Assembly (NCBI RefSeq): GCF_000525995.1
Contig: NZ_AODL01000002.1
Location: 62,001 to 126,000, forward strand
Reading direction: 5' to 3'
From: Paenilisteria riparia FSL S10-1204
Lineage (GTDB): Bacteria; Bacillota; Bacilli; Lactobacillales; Listeriaceae
Length of the DNA stretch: 64,000 bases
Positions 8,831 to 17,218 of this stretch are shown here, piece by piece. The notes below the pieces were generated by a model, which worked only from the letters and a program-made list of their open reading frames with translations, made no database searches and was not told the DNA's origin. Positions within the stretch are counted from its first letter, which is position 1. Each line of letters opens with the position of its first letter. A program made the translations under genes and the position numbers.

Positions 8831-9304
8831 TTACAAGAAATAAGCCATGAAAATATCATCTACATAGTCGCCGTTTAAGATAAATTCTTTATGCAGACGT
8901 CCTTCAACTTGAAAGCCTAGTTTTGTATAGAACTTAATGGCTTTTTCGTTGTTGGATAGCACGCGAAGGAGGATTTTTTCTTTGTGCTCGGCTTTAGCAA
9001 TGCGAAATAGTTCGTCCATGAGTGCTGAACCGACGCCGTGTTTTTGAAAATCGGGATGAACAGCGATGTCTAATACAAGAACGTGTTCATTTGCTTTGAC
9101 TGGAATTGGTGAGCGGTAGCCAAGGATGCCGGCCACTTTGCCATCGATTTCAGCGACAACTTTGGAGCCTGCTGGATTTCTTAATAAGTATGCCGCCTCA
9201 TTTTCGAAGTGGATTTCACCGGGTGTTGTTCCAGGCGTCCACACAAGATGTTCTAGTTCTAACATGTCTGCTGCGTCTTGTTGGGTTGATTTACGAATAA
9301 TCAT
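8831..9304 (-). CDS. GNAT-family N-acetyltransferase
   Basis: 157 residues, a single GNAT fold. The acetyl-CoA binding motif A is clear: VLDIAVHPDFQKHGVGSALM (Q-x-x-G-x-G type) around residues 78-97, followed by motif B with NEKAIKFYTKLGF (about 118-130) where the Tyr is the usual general acid. The acceptor substrate cannot be told. It starts 15 bases after the stop of the ABC permease gene with a GAGG ribosome binding site, so it is probably the last gene of the operon running leftwards from about 12.9 kb. Confidence 0.85.
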   Translation of the reverse strand: MIIRKSTQQDAADMLELEHLVWTPGTTPGEIHFENEAAYLLRNPAGSKVVAEIDGKVAGILGYRSPIPVKANEHVLVLDIAVHPDFQKHGVGSALMDELFRIAKAEHKEKILLRVLSNNEKAIKFYTKLGFQVEGRLHKEFILNGDYVDDIFMAYFL

Positions 9305-9319
9305 TTTAAAACCTCATTT

Positions 9320-10555
9320 CTAGTCGCGTTTTGCGTATTTTAAAGATGTTTTCCATGTTTTGAATAGACCGTCGTTGCTGTAAAGTAGGACATTGCCGCG
9401 GTATAGCTTGATTGCGAGCCAAAAAGCAAGCGCATTGGTTAAAACTAGCAGGCCAAGTGAGATGAATATTCCCGTGGCGTCAACCGCTAGCAAGTCCATT
9501 CGTGCAAGCATCATCATTGGCGAGAAAGTCGGGACATAGGAGCCGATGATAACGAGCATATTGTTCGGAGCATTTGCAGCAGCAATGGAACCCCAATAAC
9601 CAATAATCGCAAGCATCGTCATCGGATACATAAATTGTGAGACGGTCTCCACATTTGGTGCCATCGAACCAATAATAGCTGAAAGAAGAATGTAAAGCAT
9701 CAAACCTAGTACGACAAATAAAATATTTAAAACTAAATAGTAAGCTGGGAATTCGGCGAGCTGTTTAATAACACCTTGAATGGTTTCTGTACTCTTACCG
9801 CCAATCATGACAACTGCAATACAAATCCCGTAAAAGGCAATCTGAGTAAGCAGCATGAGTAGAATAGCAGTAAGCTTCGCAAGTAAGTGTGTCGTGGATG
9901 AAACACTAGATAAAATAATTTCCATGATTCGCGTACCTTTTTCATTGGCGATTTCTGCGGCAACAATGCTAGCGTAGCTCATAACAAAGATGAAAATAAC
10001 GAGTGTTAGCATCAGAATTGCAGCGCTCATGGCTTCTTTTTGACTGCTTGTAAGCTGATCGTTAGAAAGTAATTCGTTTTTGACAGGAACAGGTGTTGTT
10101 AGGCTTGCGAGTTGTTTTTCGGTGATGTTATAGTCTTTAATTTTTTGTTGTAGTGTGACGCTTGTGATATCGTTTTGTAATGCGGTAATCAGGGCGTTTC
10201 CGGCTGTTTCTTCAGATGTATAGACGGCCTTTACTTCTTTGCCAACTGGCGTAATCGTGACGAAGCCATCAATGTCTCCGTCTACCAATGATTTCTTGGC
10301 CTCTTTCTCGGTTTTAATGTCCTTGTCTACTTTGAAATTAGCTTTATCTGAAGCAATAGCCATTGAAAAAGCAGGGTTTTCTGCGATGACCGCGATTTCG
10401 CTTGGTTCGTCACTACCACCGAAATAGTCGATGATTTTAGGTAGTGCGAAAATGAGTGCACCAATAATTAATGGTAGGAGTAGTGAAATTAGAAATGATT
10501 TTGTTTTGACGCGACGCTTGTAGACTTGTGATGTGATGACCCAGAATTTACTCAT
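9320..10555 (-). CDS. ABC-2 type permease (YhaP/NatB-like)
   Basis: 411 residues: one helix at the N-terminus (about 20-40), a soluble extracytoplasmic domain (about 45-180), then about five helices in the C-terminal half. This is the layout of the ABC-2 exporters such as NatB and B. subtilis YhaP, which work with an ATPase encoded next to them. Here the ATPase gene overlaps its start by 8 bases. In the family the transport direction is outwards; sodium export by NatAB is known in Bacillus, but the substrate of this pair cannot be read from the sequence. Confidence 0.85.
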   Translation of the reverse strand: MSKFWVITSQVYKRRVKTKSFLISLLLPLIIGALIFALPKIIDYFGGSDEPSEIAVIAENPAFSMAIASDKANFKVDKDIKTEKEAKKSLVDGDIDGFVTITPVGKEVKAVYTSEETAGNALITALQNDITSVTLQQKIKDYNITEKQLASLTTPVPVKNELLSNDQLTSSQKEAMSAAILMLTLVIFIFVMSYASIVAAEIANEKGTRIMEIILSSVSSTTHLLAKLTAILLMLLTQIAFYGICIAVVMIGGKSTETIQGVIKQLAEFPAYYLVLNILFVVLGLMLYILLSAIIGSMAPNVETVSQFMYPMTMLAIIGYWGSIAAANAPNNMLVIIGSYVPTFSPMMMLARMDLLAVDATGIFISLGLLVLTNALAFWLAIKLYRGNVLLYSNDGLFKTWKTSLKYAKRD

Positions 10556-11444
10556 TATTTTCCCCTGCCTTCCATTTGAAAATTTCCTCGAGTGTCGGTG
10601 GTTCTAAGCTAAACATTGGAATAAAGCCATCTTTCGTAACAAAATCAAACACGGTGCTGGCGTCGGATTCTTCATTCAGATGCACAATCCGGATGCCTTT
10701 ATGATTTTCCACCTGGGTAACACCGGGTAAGGCTGCTATGGCTTCTGTTGGCTGTGGTGCGTCCAGCATGATGCGCTTGCGGCCAAAGCTGTTTTTAACG
10801 TCTTCGGATTTGCCGCGAAGAACTGTTTGCCCTCGTTTTAGCATGACAAGAGAGTCGCAAAGTTCGTCGACATTTTCCATCCGATGACTGGAGAAAATTA
10901 TAGTTGCGCCGTCTTCTTTTAAATCGAATACAAATTTTTTGAGAATCTCGGCATTAACTGGATCGAGCCCGCTAAATGGTTCGTCAAGAATGACTAATTT
11001 TGGTCGGTGAATAATCGTGCTGATCAGTTGAATTTTTTGTTGGTTTCCTTTAGAAAGTGTTTTAACGAGATCCGTTTTTTTGCCCACAATTTCGGCACGT
11101 TCCATCCAGCTATCAATTTCGGGCTTAATTTTAGCGCGTGAAAAGCCTTTTAGTTCCGCGAAAAAGATGATTTGATCCTCAATGGTGACATTTGGATACA
11201 GTCCGCGTTCTTCTGGAAGGTAACCGATGATATCTGTATTAATTTTAGAAATTTCTTTGTTGTCCCAGAGAATTTCTCCGCTATTTGGTTTTAAAAAATT
11301 AAGAATTAAACGGAAGGTTGTTGTTTTTCCAGCACCATTTTGCCCGATTAGGCCTAAAATTTCCCCTGGGCTAATCTGAAAATGGAGATTGTCGACGGCT
11401 AGTTTATCGCCGAATTGTTTGGTTACATTGTTCACTTGTAGCAT
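10548..11444 (-). CDS. ABC transporter ATP-binding protein (YhaQ/NatA-like)
   Basis: 298 residues, the same length as B. subtilis YhaQ. Walker A GQNGAGKTT (34-42), signature LSKGNQQK around residue 130, Walker B LVILDEPFSGLDP about residue 150, then the H-loop SSHRM. The C-terminal 80 residues after the ATPase core are typical of the NatA group (DUF4162-like). It supplies energy to the permease encoded by the overlapping downstream gene. AAGGAG precedes the ATG. The stop of the Mga-like regulator is only 18 bases upstream, suggesting that the regulator, both ABC genes and the GNAT gene share one transcript. Confidence 0.92.
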   Translation of the reverse strand: MLQVNNVTKQFGDKLAVDNLHFQISPGEILGLIGQNGAGKTTTFRLILNFLKPNSGEILWDNKEISKINTDIIGYLPEERGLYPNVTIEDQIIFFAELKGFSRAKIKPEIDSWMERAEIVGKKTDLVKTLSKGNQQKIQLISTIIHRPKLVILDEPFSGLDPVNAEILKKFVFDLKEDGATIIFSSHRMENVDELCDSLVMLKRGQTVLRGKSEDVKNSFGRKRIMLDAPQPTEAIAALPGVTQVENHKGIRIVHLNEESDASTVFDFVTKDGFIPMFSLEPPTLEEIFKWKAGENNE

Positions 11445-11462
11445 GTCTTTTCCAGCTCCTTT

Positions 11463-12917
11463 TTACAATAAATCTTCTTTTTCATGTGTTGTATGCGTTT
11501 CTATATAGGCATCTAGCATTTGCCAATCGCGTGCTGTCGGGTTGGTATTCCAGACAAGTTGCGGAATATCACTATGTGGTAAAGGTAAATCAGTAATAAC
11601 AAAGTCAGCTTGCTGCGGATGCGAGTTCGCAATAATGACAAGTTGCTGTGCGGAATAACGAGATCGAATCGTCTTCTTCACGAGATCTTCCCATAAAAAG
11701 CCGTTCTGCGAAAAAATTTTGGTAGTTAAAACACTGGCTTGGCTGATTCGCTGTTTAGCACTCTGAATACTCATGCCGATGCGATAGAGTAAGACTTCGT
11801 GATTCTCAAGAAGGTAAGAATACATCGGCTCATCTGTAAAATCATCAAAAACTCGGAGAATTGCACGTTCCAATTCGGGAGACAAAATATGCTCTGGATG
11901 AACTAAAAAACGTTCCTGCGCTAAAAACAAAGGGCTTTCCACAGCGTGAAACATCGAAAAAGTATCAATCAAACTAACTAATAAATCATCAGTGTCCCAA
12001 CCAACATTCGGCAAAATCTTGAATATCGCTTCGACGAGACGATATGTTATGGGAGATGCTTGCTGACAAATGATGATGCGCTCTTTTTTTGAAGCTGTGG
12101 ATGTATATGAGAGCGAACAGAAAAACATACAGGAAAGTAGAAAGATGGACTCATTCTCGGAAATCTCGATGTGTAATTCATCGGCGAGCATTTGGAAACA
12201 AGATGCCAAATCATTCCGTTCATTGAAAATCTCCCATGTTTTTGTTGTCCGTATACCTCGAATATCAATGGGATGGCCGTTTTGAATCCGTGAAAGCGAC
12301 AGACCAATCCAAGTAGCGTATTGAATTTTGGCAGCGGGAGAGAAATAGATCTCTAGCCGCTTCATCAGTTCTTCGATAAAACGATCGATTATGCGCCAAC
12401 TAATGTTTGTAAATAATAAATCATGCGCGGGATATGCGTTGAAAAACAAATCATAAAAGAGAAAGCGAATTTGCGATTCTTTCCCGCTTAGATGCAGTGG
12501 TGTATTCTCAAGCTCTAAATGAATGGATTTTAAATAGCGATGAACGGGTTGCAATTTGCGATACACAGTGGCTTGACTAATGAAATTTTCTTGGCACCAC
12601 ATCGCTAATGTCAGCTCTTTCTCATCGTATATATCATAGCAAATTCGAAATAAGTATGTGTCGGCGAAAAAGGCAGAGAATAAATGGATAAAGTTGTCGC
12701 CGAATGGTTTTTCGAGTAGGATGCCCTCAATACTTTTGATTAATTGCCAGTTTGGTGGTAATGCTTGTTTGAGATTTTTTAGCTCACGGGCTAAAGTTTT
12801 CTTAGAGCATTGAACGCGTTCGCAAATTTCTTGACGGTCCCAAACTTTGTGATCGGATAACAATACTTTGATAATAAGGAGTTGTCGTTCTTTATCTTTT
12901 TCTAAAATACCTTGCAT
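11463..12917 (-). CDS. Mga-like helix-turn-helix transcriptional regulator
   Basis: 484 residues. Two helix-turn-helix segments are seen near the N-terminus: DRQEICERVQCSKKTLARELK and, about 70 residues later, MWCQENFISQATVYRKLQ. The remainder looks like the PRD-like and EIIB-like C-terminal half of the Mga/AtxA family, whose members couple gene control to PTS phosphorylation. No phosphorylatable Cys of EIIB type is evident. A TTG codon at 12971 would lengthen it by 18 residues, but ATG 12917 has a GGGAGG ribosome binding site and gives the usual start. It is the first gene of the likely operon with the ABC exporter, and probably controls it. Confidence 0.72.
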   Translation of the reverse strand: MQGILEKDKERQLLIIKVLLSDHKVWDRQEICERVQCSKKTLARELKNLKQALPPNWQLIKSIEGILLEKPFGDNFIHLFSAFFADTYLFRICYDIYDEKELTLAMWCQENFISQATVYRKLQPVHRYLKSIHLELENTPLHLSGKESQIRFLFYDLFFNAYPAHDLLFTNISWRIIDRFIEELMKRLEIYFSPAAKIQYATWIGLSLSRIQNGHPIDIRGIRTTKTWEIFNERNDLASCFQMLADELHIEISENESIFLLSCMFFCSLSYTSTASKKERIIICQQASPITYRLVEAIFKILPNVGWDTDDLLVSLIDTFSMFHAVESPLFLAQERFLVHPEHILSPELERAILRVFDDFTDEPMYSYLLENHEVLLYRIGMSIQSAKQRISQASVLTTKIFSQNGFLWEDLVKKTIRSRYSAQQLVIIANSHPQQADFVITDLPLPHSDIPQLVWNTNPTARDWQMLDAYIETHTTHEKEDLL

Positions 12918-12982
12918 GACGAGAAGCCTCCCTTTATATTGCTTCTTATTTTTGCGCTTGGTGAAAGCCAACTTTGAGGCAT

Positions 12983-12997
12983 CCCCCCCCTTTTTTT
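12983..12997. repeat. C8-T7 homopolymer tract between divergent regulator genes
   Basis: Eight C followed by seven T, about 65-75 bases before both the Mga-like (minus) and GntR-like (plus) starts. The T run lies where the -35 of the plus-strand promoter would be (TACAAT at 13015-13020). Such runs can change length by slippage. Confidence 0.5.
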
Positions 12998-13057
12998 AGT
13001 TATGTCAAATCATATACAATGAAAGTAGGTTGTAAATCGAAAAAAAAGCAGGTAATA

Positions 13058-13723
13058 ATGATGGTACTCAATAACATTGATAAAGATAATCATAGCGTAG
13101 CGGATGAAATTTATGCAATCATGAAATCCGATGTGCTAAATGGGACATACAAAGTTGGGCAAGTGATTAAGGTGCACTCTGTAGCGGCATCATTTGGTGT
13201 ATCTGGCAATATTGCAGAACAAGCTTTGCAATTAGTATGCCAACGCGGATTACTAGCTCCTGTAGCGGAAGAAGCATTTGTTGTGAAAGAAACGCATAGC
13301 CAAGAATTTTATTATTCTGGCAGATTTCAGGTAATCTTTTTAAACATGGAATATATGATTCAGAAATTGAAATCAGAGAGTATCATGATTGCTACGGATT
13401 CACTGGCTGTCTATGTAGAGACAATGAGAGATAATATAGAGCAGTGTCAGTATGCTGGGTATGTCGCTAGTTGTGAAGGATTTTACTGTGAACTGTGTAA
13501 TCAGGCTAAGATGAGCATCCTTGGCGAGACTTTGCGAAAAATGAATCACCAACTAAATGAGCTAGACGATGGGTTTGGTAAGGATTTTATTTGGTCATTT
13601 GCCATACAAACGCTCAAATCCGTAGAGTCTTTACTAACCGCTTTAGAAGAGCGCAATTACGACCAAGCAAAAGAAATTGTCCAACAATTATATAAACATT
13701 ATATTTCACGTTTAACTGACTAA
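13058..13723 (+). CDS. GntR-family transcriptional regulator
   Basis: 221 residues from ATG 13058. The N-terminal winged helix is typical GntR (VADEIYAIMKSDVLNGTYKVGQ, then VHSVAASFGVSGNIAEQALQ). The C-terminal 140 residues are helical, in the size range of the FCD effector domain, but the usual Asp/His metal ligands are not clearly present. The frame extends upstream to 12974; ATG 13058 (or 13061) is chosen because of the AGGT before it and because the HTH then lies at the usual distance from the start. Divergent from the Mga-like gene; the target genes are unknown. A bidirectional terminator separates it from the Crp-like gene. Confidence 0.72.
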   Translation: MMVLNNIDKDNHSVADEIYAIMKSDVLNGTYKVGQVIKVHSVAASFGVSGNIAEQALQLVCQRGLLAPVAEEAFVVKETHSQEFYYSGRFQVIFLNMEYMIQKLKSESIMIATDSLAVYVETMRDNIEQCQYAGYVASCEGFYCELCNQAKMSILGETLRKMNHQLNELDDGFGKDFIWSFAIQTLKSVESLLTALEERNYDQAKEIVQQLYKHYISRLTD

Positions 13724-13818
13724 CGCATAGCTACCTTTATATTAGTCTTTTCTAGTGAATAATGCTATTAAAATATAGTGAAAGGTCCATTTTTTATACC
13801 GTATGTAAGTAAATAATG

Positions 13819-13886
13819 AAAAAAGCCAAGAAGAGAAGCCCTGTTTTGAAAAAAACGAAAACGGACTATCAGTTCTGGGCTTTTTT
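13819..13886. terminator. Shared terminator of the GntR and Crp/Fnr genes
   Basis: AAAAAAGCC-AGAA on one side pairs with TTCT-GGCTTTTTT on the other across a 40-base loop, with T runs on both strands. Its right arm overlaps the stop codon of the Crp-like gene. Confidence 0.7.
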
Positions 13887-14523
13887 ATCTTATTTCACTA
13901 ATGAGAAGGACACGTGTATTAAAAAGGACGCGATCTTCTTCTGCAAGTTGGTGTAGATGTGTTGTTAGTGTACTAAGGCTTACGCCTGCATAGTTAGCAA
14001 TCATTTTGCGTGTAAAGTATCTTGGTAGCTCAATCATCCCTTGGTCATCCGCGTTTGGATTGTAGCGGGATGCTAACGTGTGAATAAATGCTGCAATCAT
14101 TTCTTTTGTATCAAGTGTTGCTTGCATTTGTTTCTTTTCTAACCGGTGTTGCATGGTTTGTAGCATATGGTAATGTTGAACTTGAATATCTTTATTTTGC
14201 GCGATTGCATTCAATACTTCAGCTTGTTCGAATCTCCAAATAGTCACTTCATCTGTCAAAGCTTTACCAAATAGTTGACTAGAGTAAATGTTGTAATCCA
14301 ATAAATCGCCTTCACCAGCAAAATCAATCACCACATTAGTCTTAGAAAAAATACCAGTAACGCCTGATACAATAACAAAGATGTACGGGGTTTTATTGCC
14401 TGATGTTAATTCGATTTTATCATTTTTCTTTAGAGCCAATCTTTCGCGGGAAATTGCTGAATCAAGTAATAATGTAAGGAATTTTCCAGCCTGAATCTTT
14501 GTATCTAATGTATTTGTACTCAT
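13885..14523 (-). CDS. Crp/Fnr-family transcriptional regulator
   Basis: 212 residues with the Crp layout: N-terminal cyclic-nucleotide-binding beta-barrel (KKNDKIELTSGNKTPYIFVIVSGV), a dimerisation helix (residues about 110-135), and a C-terminal winged HTH (RKMIANYAGVSLSTLTTHLHQLAEE). The barrel lacks the phosphate-binding cassette of true cAMP receptors and there are no Fnr-type iron-sulphur cysteines, so the signal is unknown. Listeria genomes carry many such paralogues besides PrfA; this one is too different in the HTH to be called PrfA. AGGAGG precedes the ATG at good distance. Confidence 0.85.
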   Translation of the reverse strand: MSTNTLDTKIQAGKFLTLLLDSAISRERLALKKNDKIELTSGNKTPYIFVIVSGVTGIFSKTNVVIDFAGEGDLLDYNIYSSQLFGKALTDEVTIWRFEQAEVLNAIAQNKDIQVQHYHMLQTMQHRLEKKQMQATLDTKEMIAAFIHTLASRYNPNADDQGMIELPRYFTRKMIANYAGVSLSTLTTHLHQLAEEDRVLFNTRVLLISEIR

Positions 14524-14831
14524 ATTTTTTTCCTCCTAATTTTTTGGGCGATTTTTTAACTGCTCTATAACCATTAAACCATGAATTCGATTTTTGCGAA
14601 ATTCAATATTGTCATGGAAGAGGACAAAAATAAAAAAGTGGCATAGCTAAGGTGGGTAACGGGTATTATAGAAAATATGAAACTCTCTTAAAACTCTCAT
14701 CGGATTCTTAAGTTGGTTTGATACAATGCGAGCAATACATACAATGGTAGCGGTGTTTTAGGATGGTATTTCGCCGCATCATTTGTTATCTTTAAATTAG
14801 CGAGACTCTAAATCGAAAAGGATCTGTTAAT
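14524..14831. other. 308-base intergenic region upstream of the P-type ATPase
   Basis: Holds the divergent promoters. A plus-strand extended -10 (TGATACAAT) lies about 110 bases before the ATPase start, giving a leader with a hairpin GCGGTG / CGCCGC and the string AGCGAGACT shortly before the ribosome binding site. I do not see the full set of conserved parts of a yybP-ykoY manganese riboswitch. Confidence 0.4.
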
Positions 14832-17177
14832 ATGGAAAATAAAACACGAATTCCGCCAGGTTTAACGAATGAGGAAGTTGCTGAGCGGGTTAAAAATGGA
14901 CAGGTCAATCACGCGCTAAAACCATTGACGCGTAGTGTGTTAGGAATTGTACGAGACAATACGTTTACCCTTTTTAATATGATTAATGTAGTTATCGCGA
15001 GCTTTATTATTCTCGTGGGAAGTTATAAAAATCTGTTGTTTCTTGGTGTTGCGCTCTGTAACACGGCGATGGGGATTTTTCAGGAGATTCGGGCGAAGCG
15101 AAATATTGATAAATTGACGATTTTAACGCAAGCAAAAGTGAAGGTTATGCGAAACGGAGAGCTTTGCGAGTTGGAGCAGGACGAGCTTGTGCTTGGGGAT
15201 ATAATGGTTTTGAATCGGGAGGATCAAATTTGTGCCGATGGGATGATTTTTCAAACGGATGGTTTGGAAGTCGATGAATCGCAGTTGACAGGGGAAGCTG
15301 AGCCTGTTTTGAAACGGACAGATGATTATGTGATGTCAGGTAGCTATATCGTGAGTGGCCAGGCATACGTGAAGGTTTCTGCTGTTGGAGAACATAGCTT
15401 TGTTTCGAAAATTTCAATGGAAGTTAAGCAGGAAAAGCGGCCTGATAGTGAGTTAATCCGCTCAATTAAGAAGATTATTAAAGTATTGACGTTTATCATT
15501 ATTCCGATTGGTTTAGCTTTATTTTTCTCGAAATATTTGCAAGGGTTGCCATTAAAGGAATCAGTGCTAGGTACGGCGGCGGCTATGATTGGGATGATTC
15601 CGGAAGGGCTTGTGCTGCTTACAAGTATCGCGCTTGCTGTTGGGGTTATTAATTTAGCCAAGCAAAAAGTGCTCGTGAAATCTATGCCTTGTATTGAGAC
15701 TTTAGCGCGCGTGGACGTGCTTTGCTTGGATAAGACAGGGACGATTACAGATGGTAAATTGGATGTGACGGACATTGTTTTGAAACATCCTCGTGTGACA
15801 TCTTCGCAAATTACAGCAAGTGTTGGTGCTATTGTCGGTTCTCTGGATGATAATAATGCAACGAGTATTGCGCTTGGGAAACACTTTACGGAAAACCCAG
15901 AATGGCAAATGGAGAAGCGTATTCCGTTTTCTTCTGCGCGTAAATGGAGCGGTTGCAGTTTTGCGGAAAAAGGGACGTTTTTGATTGGTGCACCGGAATT
16001 TATTTTTAGAGATTTATCTGCGGCAAATCGGCAGGAGTTAGATGGCTATGCGAATCAAGGTTTCCGTGTTTTGGCTGTGGCGCATTCGCTAGAGATGCTA
16101 TCAGAGAATGTTTTGCCGGAGCAATGTGAACTTTTAGCGTTTATTTTAATTGCGGATAATATTCGTGCAGAGGCTCCTGAGACATTTACGTTTTTTGCGA
16201 ATGAGGGCGTTTCGATTAAAGTGATTTCAGGTGATAATCCGGTGACGGTGTCGAATGTTGCGGTTCGTGCGGGTATTGCGGATGGCGATAAATATGTAGA
16301 CATGAGTGAGGTTGGCGAGGGCGCGGATATGTTGGGACTCATCGAAGCTTATACAGTATTCGGACGAGTTACACCACATCAAAAGAAAGATTTGATTCAA
16401 GCGTATAAAAAGGAAGGACATACCGTTGCGATGACTGGTGACGGTGTCAATGATGTCCTCGCCTTAAAAGAAGCGGATTGTAGTATTGCGATGGCTGAGG
16501 GAAGTGATGCGGCGCGCAGTGTTTCGGATTTTGTTTTGCTATCTAATAATTTTGATTCGATGGTAAATGTGCTACGTGAAGGGCGACGCGTGGTGAATAA
16601 TATTGAACGTGTGGCGTCACTGTATTTGATTAAAACGATGTATTCAACGGTTTTGGCGCTTGCTTTTATTTTTCTAGCTGGGGCGTATCCTTTCCAGCCG
16701 ATTCAACTTAGCCCGATTTCCTCGTTGACCGTTGGGATTCCGTCATTCTTCCTAGCTTTGAAACCGAATTATGAACGGATTAAAGGGCAATTTTTGCATA
16801 AAGTACTGCAAACATCGGTACCAGCTGCGACCTGTGTTATTACGTATATCATGTTGATTTTAGGATTCGGCAATATGCTTGGTCTGAACTTCGCACAAAC
16901 GTCAACGATGAATGTCATGCTTACGGGTGCGACATGCTTCGTCGCTTTGATTAGTGTTGGACATCCATTTGGACGCAAAACAAAACTCCTCGTTGGAACT
17001 TTAATGGTGGCTTTCGTTTGTTTGTTCTTATTCGGCGGCAAAATATTCTCATTAGTATCGATTTTCGACTGGCAAATGATGCTGATTTATGTACCGCTAC
17101 TCGTGTCATGCGGACCGTTGTATTGGTTTATCAGGCATTTGATTATGCGTTTTACATGGGCTGGAGCAAAAGACTGA
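14832..17177 (+). CDS. Cation-transporting P-type ATPase (YoaB/MgtA-like)
   Basis: 781 residues with all P-type ATPase parts: actuator loop LTGEAEP (152-158), PEGL in the ion-binding helix (257-260), phosphorylation site DKTGT with Asp300, and hinge MTGDGVNDVLALKEAD. The short N-terminus without metal-binding CxxC and the PEGL motif place it with the calcium/manganese-type pumps. The closest remembered relatives are L. lactis YoaB and pneumococcal MgtA, the latter a manganese exporter. Eight to ten membrane helices, four of them at the C-terminus. Manganese or calcium export is the best guess; the ion is not proved by the sequence. The gene stands alone and ends in a perfect bidirectional terminator. 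Confidence 0.85.
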   Translation: MENKTRIPPGLTNEEVAERVKNGQVNHALKPLTRSVLGIVRDNTFTLFNMINVVIASFIILVGSYKNLLFLGVALCNTAMGIFQEIRAKRNIDKLTILTQAKVKVMRNGELCELEQDELVLGDIMVLNREDQICADGMIFQTDGLEVDESQLTGEAEPVLKRTDDYVMSGSYIVSGQAYVKVSAVGEHSFVSKISMEVKQEKRPDSELIRSIKKIIKVLTFIIIPIGLALFFSKYLQGLPLKESVLGTAAAMIGMIPEGLVLLTSIALAVGVINLAKQKVLVKSMPCIETLARVDVLCLDKTGTITDGKLDVTDIVLKHPRVTSSQITASVGAIVGSLDDNNATSIALGKHFTENPEWQMEKRIPFSSARKWSGCSFAEKGTFLIGAPEFIFRDLSAANRQELDGYANQGFRVLAVAHSLEMLSENVLPEQCELLAFILIADNIRAEAPETFTFFANEGVSIKVISGDNPVTVSNVAVRAGIADGDKYVDMSEVGEGADMLGLIEAYTVFGRVTPHQKKDLIQAYKKEGHTVAMTGDGVNDVLALKEADCSIAMAEGSDAARSVSDFVLLSNNFDSMVNVLREGRRVVNNIERVASLYLIKTMYSTVLALAFIFLAGAYPFQPIQLSPISSLTVGIPSFFLALKPNYERIKGQFLHKVLQTSVPAATCVITYIMLILGFGNMLGLNFAQTSTMNVMLTGATCFVALISVGHPFGRKTKLLVGTLMVAFVCLFLFGGKIFSLVSIFDWQMMLIYVPLLVSCGPLYWFIRHLIMRFTWAGAKD

Positions 17178-17217
17178 AAAAAGGATTGGTGCAGGAGTTC
17201 CTACGCCAATCCTTTTT
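17178..17217. terminator. Bidirectional terminator between the ATPase and aspartokinase
   Basis: Perfect 12-base arms AAAAAGGATTGG and CCAATCCTTTTT around a 16-base loop, serving the two convergent genes. Confidence 0.9.
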
Positions 17218-17218
17218 G

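Noticed and set aside
14700..14831. Possible yybP-ykoY manganese riboswitch before the P-type ATPase gene
   Set aside because: The context would fit, and AGCGAGACT resembles part of the consensus, but the matching 5' element and the closing stem are not there. A covariance-model search would settle it.
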